A program made the translations under genes and the position numbers. A DNA stretch of 64,000 nucleotides from contig OZ020611.1 in NCBI GenBank assembly GCA_963971575.1, forward strand, positions 22,551,279 through 22,615,278, written 5' to 3'. Positions 49,301 through 61,300 of this stretch are shown one piece after another. Within the stretch, counting starts at the first letter, position 1. Each line of letters starts with the position of its first letter. The stretch is from Liopterus haemorrhoidalis. Lineage: Eukaryota; Arthropoda; Insecta; Coleoptera; Dytiscidae. The notes beneath the pieces are model-generated. The model had not been told where the DNA came from, did no database searches, and worked only from the letters and a program-made list of their open reading frames with translations.

Positions 49301-52300
49301 TAGTTATGATTTTTTGTTGTTATGAGTAGATTTTGCGTTTTCTCCTCAATCCTCCTTCATTTAATGATAATTTATTTGATAGAAACCAGTATTTTGTTTT
49401 AGATAAATTATCACTAGAAACATGTTGCATGTGTTCCAGAGACAATGATCTGGTTATAAGGGTCGTATCATCTGCATATAAAATAGATTTCGTCTGAATT
49501 ACAGAAAAGAAATCATTGAAATAAATTAGAAATAGTAAAAATAGTAATGGCCCTGAACTTGAACCTTGCGGTACTCCATACATAATTTGGAGCGAATCTT
49601 ACTTGGAATTAATTATACTTACAAACTGTTTTCTGTTTGTTAGATTCGATTCTATAAGTGAACATCTACTGTGATTGAAACCGTACATAGAGATTTTAGC
49701 AAGTAATATATCATGCGATACACAGTCAAGAGTCATGCTTAAATCCAAGAAAGATAAAAAAAACTCTTTAGCTTCAAAACATTTGGATATTTCGAGAGTA
49801 AATTCTTTTCATGTTCATATCACATTGTGACCCTTAAAAAAGTGGTCCAGGTTTAAAAGTTCTATGCAGAAATCGGTTAAAAAAATTACTATCAGTTCAT
49901 CAAAGAAAGGAGAAAATATTTCAGTTATTACTCAATAACATGCTATTAGTATATTTCAAATTTGTTAGCCAGACTAGTAAAATTAATTGTTCTAATTTTA
50001 TTTTTCCAGGAATATACATTGCATCTCAAGTTATCCAAAAATCACCTCAAGCCAATATCGGACCTCAGCATCTGATGTCTTTGATAACTTACGATCATGG
50101 TGGAACCTGGCAGCCAATTAAGGCTCCTAAACTTGACAATGAAGGCCAACCTATTGTATGCTCAAATGATAACAACTGCAGCTTGCACTTATCACAGAAA
50201 TTCAGTCAGTTGTATCCAGATACAAGAACGCCGAGTATTATGAGTAGTAAGAGTGCTCCGGGTGTTATTATGGCTACTGGTGTTGTGGGGAAAAGTTTGA
50301 AAGGACATTATGCAGTCTATGTTAGTACAGACGCTGGTATCAGTTGGAGAGAGGTAAGTTTTATTCCAAGGCATACTATAATATTGTTTTCAAAAATCTG
50401 TTTTGCCTGACATCCAGTCCTGTTTTTACTTACTAAATATTTATGAAAATCTTAACTACTTTTTCTCTTATTTGTTGGCTTGTTGAATTTTTGATTAACT
50501 ATAGTTTTTATTGTAGGCTATAAAAGATTTTTGCTTCTTTAATATGGGTGACCATGGTGGTATTCTGGTGGCAGTAAAATACTACAAGAGCAAAGGCGAA
50601 ACGAGACATGTCATGTATTCGACTGACGAGGGAGAGAGGTGGATTGAACAAGAGTTCCATCACGAAGACTTGAAACTGTACGGTCTGATGACTGAACCTG
50701 GCGAAAATACCACTGTTTTCACAATGTTCGGATCGGCTGGTGGACAACATAGATGGATTATAGTCAAGTTGGATTTACAAAAAGTTTTCTGTAAGTAAAT
50801 TATTTTAATGTGAATAGTTGATAGTGTTACTTGGTGAAACTCGAATATTGGTAAAAGGTTTTTAAATGAAACTCTTGGTAAAGATCATTCTGCAGTTTCG
50901 GCGTTAACTGTTTTCAAAACTACAATGAGACTGGAAGTGTTTAGCAACTGCTGAGAATCAGCGCTTAGTCGGTTTACATTCTGATTACAGTCAACTCTTG
51001 TCAGTTCGCCAAACGAACAGTAAGAGAAATACTGCGATCTGTTAGTCAACGTACTTAACAGTTGCGTTCACTAAACGCACTCATTGCATGTTATTTATAC
51101 AGATATCTCAATAACATGACAATTTTAAGCGTATTTTTATCTGTTTCATAAGATATTTTTAATTTTAAAAACGTCATGTTATTGTAAATAAACAAATTAC
51201 ATTATAGCTGCTATCTTGTAAATCACTCTACACAAATTTGCGTTACATGCGGCAAATTGTAGCTAAATCTTGATTTTACTAATATGTTTCTAGCTACAAT
51301 ATTTTGCACTATTGTGAAAATTATAGTTATTGTACTTGGTGGTCTATTTTTGTCGTTATTCTCAATCTGACGCGGTACTAAATATAGGAGTTATGAATTA
51401 AAAATGGTTTCATTTTCGTAAAGAGTACGTGTACTAAGTGACATTCCATGATCATCAAGTATAGGCCGTTAATTTTCGAAACAACACAATGAGTCATCAA
51501 ATCGACGCGAACTTCAGCTATTTTACCAGTGGCGGTCCAAACTGTTTTTACTTTGTGATACTTTAGCTACTTTCAAGACTAACGTACCAAATCCTCACTC
51601 ACAGAAATGTAATTGTTCTGAAAAGAACTGATTGTTTTAACACAGTTTTAATAAAATAACGAAACACAAACTAGGTACTAAACAAACAGCTGACTATTAA
51701 AATAATAAGTAATAAACCACGCCACTGCTGTGCGTGCGCGCAGACGCAGTAAACTCTCAGTCAAAAACTCGTTTCTGCGCAGTGTGTTGTTTCGAAAATA
51801 TACGGCCTATGTAGTATTTTTCAACGAAAGTTCTAAACTATAAACAATCATATCAATAAAAAGTAATTTGAAACATGTATTACACATTATAGTTATTTGT
51901 AAAATACTTCATCTTTCCTTGTTTTACCTCATTCGTATATCTTATAATAAAGAAGTTAGCAATGTTTATATAGTTTCTAATAACATCTATTACTACTTGT
52001 GTATTATTATTAATGTTTATTTTCTTAACAATATCTATTCCTTATTTCTCTTGTGTTTTTTACAAACTTGTACATATAATCATTTGTTCCAGCCTACAAC
52101 TGTAAACCTGAAGACTACAAGTTATGGTCACCAAGTCAATCAGATGGTCACCGCCTAGTCCCATGTGTATTAGGTAAACAATCCACCTACCAACGTCGTA
52201 TCCCCCACACAAACTGCTTCAATGGATTAAACTATGATGCTCCAGTCCGTCAAGAACGTTGCGTATGTGACGCTGAAGATTTCGAATGTGATTTCGGTTT

Positions 52301-55300
52301 CATACGTTCTGGACGTCCATCACACTGCATCAAAAACAAAAGTATATCATTCGATCCATATGCTGTACCAAAATCTTGTCAACCAGGACAGTTTTATAAC
52401 CGTACAAAAGGTTATCGTAAAATTGATGATGATGTTTGTATGAATGGTTTTTCGTATCTTTATCTACCGGATTCTTTACCATGTCCGATAAAAGAAACTG
52501 CAGAGTTTTTGATTGTCGCACAAAGAGAAAGAATAAACCGTGTTAATTTACAGAACAACGAATTAGTTGAGATACCTGTCCATGGTTTAAGAAATGTAAT
52601 TGCTATTGATTTTGACTTAAAAAATAATTGTTTGTATTGGGCAGATATTGTCGCGGACACTATTGGACGTCAGTGTCTGAATAACGGAACAAATTATCCA
52701 GAAATTTTAGTTGAATCTAATCTTGCTTCTATCGAAGGAATGGCTTACGATTGGATTTCAAATATATTATTCTTCGTTGATGGTTTACGTGCTAAAATAG
52801 AAATTATCCGAACTGATATTAGACATATGGGTAGGATGCGTAGAACTATATTAGGACCAGAAGTATTAAAGAAACCAAGAGGTATAGCTGTTCATCCAAA
52901 ATCCGGGTACATTTTCTGGACTGATTGGGCTCCGAGAGAACCATCTATTAGTCGTGCAAATATGGACGGTACTAATGTTAAGAAACTCTTTACTAAACCT
53001 ACTGTCGAATGGCCGAATGGTGTTTCTATTGATCATATTGCGGAGAGGATATATTTTGTTGATGCAAGGGAAGATTTTATTGCCAGCTCTGATTTGGATG
53101 GGAAGAGATTTAAGATTATTTTGAAGAATGATGATAGAGTTTCACATCCATTTGCTGTAGCTGTGTTTAAGGATATTATGTACTGGGATGATTGGAAGAG
53201 GAATGGCATTTTCTCAGCTGATAAAGATCATGGCGTTGGTAAGTTTTTTATATTGTTTTTATATGAAAAATAACATTGCAGGAACAATCTGTATTTGAGA
53301 TAAACTTAATAATAATAATAATAACAACAATAATCATTTGTCGGATAAGTCATTTTATAAATTGTCAATAATTAATATTTAGTTGATTTTACACAGTTCA
53401 ATTTATTGATCAATAAATTGATCAAGTTTTTTGTCCATTAATTGAACAATTTATTGGTAACCTTGAAAATAAAAGTATCACTTTACACCCATAAATTTTT
53501 TTCTCAACTTTTTTTTGAAAATTTTTACATTACCGACTGTAAAACATGTTAACATATTTATCAAAATGAAAATATTGAAAAAAATCTTCGCAAAATTACG
53601 AGAAGTGAACAAAAACAAAAGAAATAACCTAGATGATGGTAAATTAGAACGTTTGAGGTTCTGTCACATTTGAAAACTAAACACAAACTGTATATTTCTA
53701 GGTTATGCTACAACTAAACAGTTGGCAATAACTCAGATAAAAATATATATTTCCAAAATGAAATGGCTACCCTCCCTTACTGATTCCAATAATGACTGAC
53801 AGTATAACCATTATACCTGCTGAGTTTATGGTTCTGTTAAAAATAGTTTCGGGGACCGTACTAATTATTTAAAATAAATGTGTTTTCTTATATGCTATTT
53901 TGAATGAACTGTATATACTCACATAACATTCCTTTACATTTTTATCAGGCTTAGGATTGGCTATATTTGAATTATAAATATAGGCATGTTTAAAAATCGT
54001 TTTGTTTTAAATCCTTTACAGTGTATATTAATACTTCAAATTTGCACAAACAAAAATCATTATTTTTTTGAACTTGTCAATTTATGGTAATTTAAAATTA
54101 TTAAAATATTAATCACTATTATCATTGTTTATGTCACTATACGAATTTGTGTCACTACCACTGTCATTTAAATTAATAATTATTGAAGATTTATTTAGTG
54201 GATTTATAACAAAATTTGTTACAATTGTCTCTACATGTTCTACACATTTTTTCCAGAAATCACTATTTATTGCACTTGTTTCGTCTTTAATTAATGTACT
54301 ACAGTGTCACTTTCTGTCGGTGTTGTATTTTTCCGGCGCACATTACCTTAAAATTGGCTCCATACTAGTTCTATAGGGTTTAAAACACAATAATATGGTG
54401 ATAGGCTTAAAATAATAGCCACGTCCACATTTTCGCATTCCATGTCAACGTCCACATTTTCGCACTCCAGATCACCTTGCATAGATTCACTATTTTCACA
54501 GAAATTAGGAATTTCTGCAAAATCAAATGGTTGCCAAAGAGCCATGTTGTTAATGTATGCACGCTATGAACGTTGAAAATTAACTAACAAACAAGTATAA
54601 CAACCCGTAAAATTTAGAAACAATAGGATTATAAAATTGGAAAATATCCTTAATGGTTTTTAAGAAACTTCGATTATACTACTGTTACATCTATTCAATT
54701 TAAATTTAAAATTCCCTTATTACCTCTTATATTCTTTTTACAGCAACGAGTCTTAAGATTGCTGCCATAAACCCATTACCGTTAAGCTCCTTAACAAGAG
54801 TGGACATTTCGTTTTGGAAATAATATACATACCTAAAATTCCCTAAAAATTTGATGAAAATAGAACTTGTTCTATTTTCAAAATAAATTGATTTGAATTT
54901 TTTCATCAATTAATTGTTCAATTTATTGCTGATATTTGAATACTTTACACACTTCAATAAATTGAAGGTCAACTTTTTCAATTAATTGAATCGTGTAAAG
55001 CCCACTTTACTCGTTTTTTGTCCAGTATGTGTGAAAAACACATAATAGTAAAAGACGAAAAGTAGTTTTAAAAAAATGGTTACTTTGATATGAATTCAGT
55101 CAAAAAATGTCCCAGACATCCAGTTTTCGGGACGTCTGTGTGGAATCACAGTTCGAGTTATTCATGAAATATTGAAATGTATGCAAATTCTCATTTCACT
55201 ATAATGTTTTAGCACCATTTTAAGTCTGCACAAGCCGCCACTCTAAAATATAATTAAAAAATAATTCTTTTTTACAGGTATTGAAACAATCCAAGAAGGT

Positions 55301-58300
55301 CTTCCAGGCTTAATGGACCTTAAAGTCTTCGCCCACAGCGTACAAGAAGGCATGAACCCTTGCTCAAACAAATCCATCTGCGACTACATCTGCCTAGGAG
55401 CTCCCGAAGGCAAACATGTCTGTCTCTGTCCGGATGGCATGAATCTAGTCAACGGCAAATGTGTATGTCCCGGCAACGTACCACCATACAAAAATCTAAC
55501 CTGTCCACAAATAGCTTCAACCTGCTCCGAAGAACACTTTACCTGTAAAAATGCACTCTGCGTACCTAAATTATGGAGATGTGATGGTGAAGATGATTGT
55601 GGGGATAATTCTGATGAAGTAAACTGTGGACCAAGTACATGTACACCGAATATGTTTACTTGTGGAGATGGAAAATGTATTCCGCAGTATTGGAAGTGCG
55701 ATTTTGAGAATGATTGTCAGGATAAGAGTGATGAGAAAAATTGTGAAAATAAGAATTGTACCGGATCACAGTTTACGTGTAAGAACGGAAGGTGTATTCC
55801 GAGTAGGTGGAAATGTGACTTACAGAATGACTGTGGAGATGGATCTGATGAAGATGATTGTGGAACTAATGAACCTACAACTTGCAAAGGTAAGTTATGT
55901 CAGTACTTATCTCTCAAGGCTGCAATCCAACTGGCGTTAAATCTCTCCAACTTTCAGCGTTAATGTGTACTTTAACTTTCGTTCAGAATCCCAATTCGAT
56001 AAAAACCTGCGTGATTTAACGTTAGCCCTTATTGTAACTTAACGATCTTTCGGAATCCCACAGATTATCGTTTCAAAATTGAAGTAATAGAGTACGTTCA
56101 AGTTAACTTCATGCCAGGGTCATAAAGTACGTCATCAATCCTGCGCGAGAAAACAGCTGATCACATTGACGTACATTAGGGTTTTAAACAATTGTTGTGG
56201 AAACCAAACGCACAAAATCATGTATTTCAAATACATTTTTACTCATGTTAGTACAAGGTATACCTTGAAACGTACGAGAAATAAATAATAATAATGGAAA
56301 TAAACAAACAACATCGCACAATACGCGTAGTCAAAAACAAATCAAAGTAAGTGACGCCACTGAAATGTGTCAAGCTAGCTGTTGGTAACGTAATGGACGA
56401 AATTTGGTTTCTGCGCAACTGAGTCGGTAACATAGGCCTGTAATGAAGGTAACTTGAACGTACTCTAGTTAAACACAAATCAAAGTAAGTGACGCCACTG
56501 AAATGTGTCAAGCTAGCTGTTGGTAAGGTAATGGACGAAATTTGGTTTCTGCGCAGCTGAGTCGGTAACATAGGCCTGGCATGAAGTTAACTTGAACGTA
56601 CTATACTTCAAATAATTTTTATTTATCATATTAAAAATGAAACTTCAAAAGTCATAAAACATTAATTGGGCTATCATACAATGGTGGTATTTACTTTGTC
56701 ACAAATTTACAATATGTTTAAAAATTTCTTTCATTTTGTTTTTTCCTTTTTCATACATAGCGAGTTACTATTACCTGTAATTTTCAAGTGTTGCTTATCT
56801 CTATTCTTTTCTTTTTCAGCAACTGAATTTAAATGCACCGGTGGCGATATCCGCTGTATACCTTCCCACTGGCGTTGTGATGGTGAAAAAGACTGTTCGG
56901 ATGGTTCTGATGAAAATGACTGCAGTAAAAATACATGCGCTGACTGGCAGTTCCAGTGTTCGGAGAAATTGTGTATCTACAAAGTTTGGAAGTGTGATGG
57001 AGATTTCGATTGTCCAGATCATTCGGATGAAGTGAATTGTACATCGGTTAATCCAGTGACTACTCCAACTGTACCGTATGATACGAACGCAACATGCCAT
57101 GATTGGATGTTTAAATGTGGAAATAATAAGTGTATTCCGTATTGGTGGAAGTGTGATAATGTCAATGATTGCGGGGACAGCACAGATGAAATAGGTATGT
57201 TTATTTCACTTTTTAATTAGTAGAGTGCTGTTCTAGGGAGATCTTTCCGGTGACGTCAGATGCGCAGATACCATAACATTTGGAATAGCGTACATATCGG
57301 AAATAATAAATGACGATTATAAAAGCTTTAATGGACAAATACTTGTCCACCAACACGTATTATTTTCTAAATTAATTTAATAAAATTTAACCTAAATAAA
57401 ATACTTTTTATAATTTTTAGGGTTTTGTAGGTATGTCCACCTGAAAACCGTTATAACGTCATTTATGTGTCTGTCTGTCTGTCTGTAGAGAGTTGAAATT
57501 TGGCATGCTTATACAACTCTTTGACCCGCACATAGGAAAAATATTAAAACATCTAAAAAACATATCCCCCTAAATATATAAACAAATATGTGCTCATCGA
57601 AAAAAAAAAATAGTTTTTTATAATTCTGAGTAGGGTATCAAATGAAAGCCCTTGGTACGTGGATTAACGATCAAATTTTTATTTTTGCAAAATAAATTTG
57701 AAGCGATTTTTGCCAAAATGTGCAAAAAAAATTTTGTCCCACACCCTGTAGCCCAGATGGTTTAAACTAAAAATCTGAAAAAAGTAATGTACATTGGAGT
57801 GAACCGGAATAATACAACAGCAATTTTTGATCAGATTATGTTTTTGGAAAAAAACGCATTTTTTTGTGTTTTTTGCTAATAATGTACACAAATTATAGCT
57901 TTGTAACACGCTACAGTGGAAGGTGTATCCTGGTGTAGTGGTTATGACGCTGGCTTCTCACCCAACTCGATCGAAAGGAGGATCGAACCCGGCGAGAAGA
58001 GACAATATTATTTTTTGTTATTTTTTTTTGAATTTTTATATTGTTTAAATTATTTTTTCAAAATGGTAGTTATATTTTGGCAAGTGTTGCATTTAATTTT
58101 TAAAAGCGTAAATTTAATATCCAGTGGAAATTGTTTAAGTTATAATTTAATTCTGTTTCTATGTACACGAAATCAGAGGGGCGGAGCTTATAACAACCAA
58201 TGGAAGACATAGGCGCAATTTTTAAAATTCGTAATGAACTATATAAAAAAAAAAAAAAAATACTGCACATATTTAGAAACCTAAATAATGGTATTAGGCG

Positions 58301-61300
58301 TTCGAATTAAAATTAACAAAATAAATATTTTAATATAAAATTTATTTTGGCATCCTAAATAATCATCATTCACTTACTAAATACCTGCAAAACCCTGAAA
58401 TGTGTGAAAATTTACACTTCACATCAATTTTTTATATAGTCGACTATTTTGTGAAACTAATTTATAGATGAAAGGTTATTAACACACTATGCACCAGCGC
58501 GGTTTAAACCAAACTAACGCGAAAGACTATAGTGATCTAATAATGTAAATGGCCTAATTGCGAGCCCTGCGGTACACCGAAAGTAAAGTTAAAGAGCGAA
58601 GTATTTAAAAAAAAAATTCGGATACGTCTGTTTATTATATTCTTATTTCTGTTTCCTTTATATAGGTTGCGGTCCAATTAACACTACAACAACAGAAACA
58701 CCACAAAAAACAGTCTTACCAACTGTATGTAAGAACAACCAGTTCCAATGTTTCACCGGTACGTGTATACCATCTGCCTGGGTCTGCGACGGCAGCAATG
58801 ACTGTATTTCGGGAGAGGATGAATTACACTGCGAAAATCACAGAAACTGTACTGAAGATCAATTCAAATGCAAGGTTGATGGCTCTTGTGTGGCGCTGTC
58901 CGCAGTCTGTAACAAGAAATACGATTGTCCGGATGGAAGTGATGAGTTTTGTAATGATAATCATCCGCAAACACCTGCCGGAACTGTTAGCTGTTCATCT
59001 GGGTGAGTAATATATTTGAAAGAATAAAATATTTTTTAAGAACGTTTGGTAAAATGGACTATAGGTCAACCAAGCTTAGAAAATTACTTAAACCGTGTCT
59101 CCGACCCTGCCGTAGCAATGGTGGAACACTCATTGTAGAAAGTCTTCCATGTTTAATAGAGAGAAAAATATAAATTTAATCTTAGTTTTCTGATTTTACT
59201 GCCAATCAAGTACTTACAGTATTGAGCAAAACAAAGGAAACTTCTTGAAAATCCATAAATTTCAATTTATTCATTTTATAATTTAACTTAGAAAAAAAAA
59301 TATTCCAAAAATATTTTCACTATTTCAAAGTACATAGTTTTATTTGGTTTATAAAATACTTACAAAGAAAATTCATAAAAAATTAGTATAAAATTAACAA
59401 AATATTATGATTCTAATACTTTTTGTTAACGAGCAAAACAAAAGAAACTTATTTATTTATAACAATAGGTAAAATATAAAATTAATATTCGGTCCAGTAA
59501 CCTTTGTTTTTTATAACTTCTTGGCATCTATTAGGCATAGACTTTATTAAATTAATAACAACATCTGAGGGTATTGATTCCCAAGCACATTGTATAGCTT
59601 AACACATGGCCGCTTTGTTGGTGTATCTTACGCTGCCAATCTTCCGATCTACTATTGCCAATAGATTCTCTATTGGATTGAGATCGGGTGACTAGGTTGG
59701 CTAATCTAATACTCGAATCCTATTTAGTTGCAACCACTCAGTTACAAGTTTAGATTTATGCTTAGGGTCGTTATCGTGTTGGAACCACTACGATAACGGC
59801 ATATTTTCCTCCGCGTAAGGATATATGACTTGCTCCAAAATATTTCTATAGTCCACATCTTTCATTATCGCATCTATTTTGTGGAGAAGACCAACTCCAA
59901 CTTATAATAATTATAATATCTATTAGTTATTAGCACTTACGGATTAATTAATTTTGGTTTCCACAGTTATTTTCCATGTGACTTAAATCGCTGCATCCCA
60001 CTCTCAGGATTCTGTGACGGAAAACAAGATTGTTACGATGGTTTCGATGAAAACGATTGCAATAAAACCGAACGAGTATACCAAGTATTACAAATGGGCG
60101 TTGATGAAAGAGGAATTAATTCAACCAGCCTATTACTTTATTGGTGGATACCAATACCACAGAACATAAGATTCGAATTTATGCCATCTATTAGTAAAAA
60201 ATCAACTAACAATTGGAAAAATCACACAGCTTGGATAGAACACTCCGAATTCAGGTTTACGAATCTAGAACCATACACTGAATATAATATGACGGTTTAT
60301 GTACGAGTTATTGGTTCACGAAAAGGTTCAGTGCCTGCTAAATACCTAACCGCAACTACCGGAGAAGGTATACCATCCGAACCGCTTCAAGTTTATGTAC
60401 AACAAAGAAATGGTTCTCATATATTGGTTAAATGGAATCCACCAGCTGTACCGAATGGTGAAATAGTTGATTACGAAGTCTGTTGGGCTCCTCCGATCCC
60501 ACCAATTAAACAAAGATTACATTCTAATCAAACGGAGCACTTAGTAACAGCTGATTTTGTAGGTGATAAAGAATATTCATTCTGGGTTATCGCACATAAT
60601 CACAACCATGAAAGTAACAGTTCTGCAGTTAGTTCACTTAAATTTGACGGTGACTCAAATATCGATATTATTAAAGACCTTAAAGTTACCGATAAAACTA
60701 ATTCAAGTATATCGTTGAGTTGGAAAAAAGTTACGGGTGCTGATGGTTATAACATAACACCTGAAGTTCGTACACCTTATCCACAACTAAATCCTCTTAC
60801 AACGAAAACTAATTCGATAACCGTTAAGAATTTATCACCTGGTACTTTTTATACATTTAAAGTGAGAGCGTTTAAGAAAACTTATGTTGGACAGGAGACT
60901 TCTGTTCCTGCTATAACATCAGGAAATATGTTACCGGAAGTGCCTAATTTGGTGGTGCAGCTTGTTAAACAAAGCGGTACGAGTGTTAAGCTCAGTTGGG
61001 ATGCTCCAAAAGATTCGAGGAAGGAAGCTTGGGAGTTTGGTATTTATTATGCGTTGAATGCTCAGGATTTATTCAGACGTAAGTACTATTTTATTTATAT
61101 TTTTAATAATAAAACATAAGTCAAAAATACGGGAAAAAATTAATGGGTTCACTTTATTAACAACTTCACGGTATTAACAACTTTCTCACAAAAGCACTTA
61201 TTTTTGGTGCATTTCACATCGTATACCAAATTTTTCAAAAGTTAGAGCGGAAAATAAAAAAACCTCCTGTAAAATATCATAAATTGACTTGTTGTCCTTT

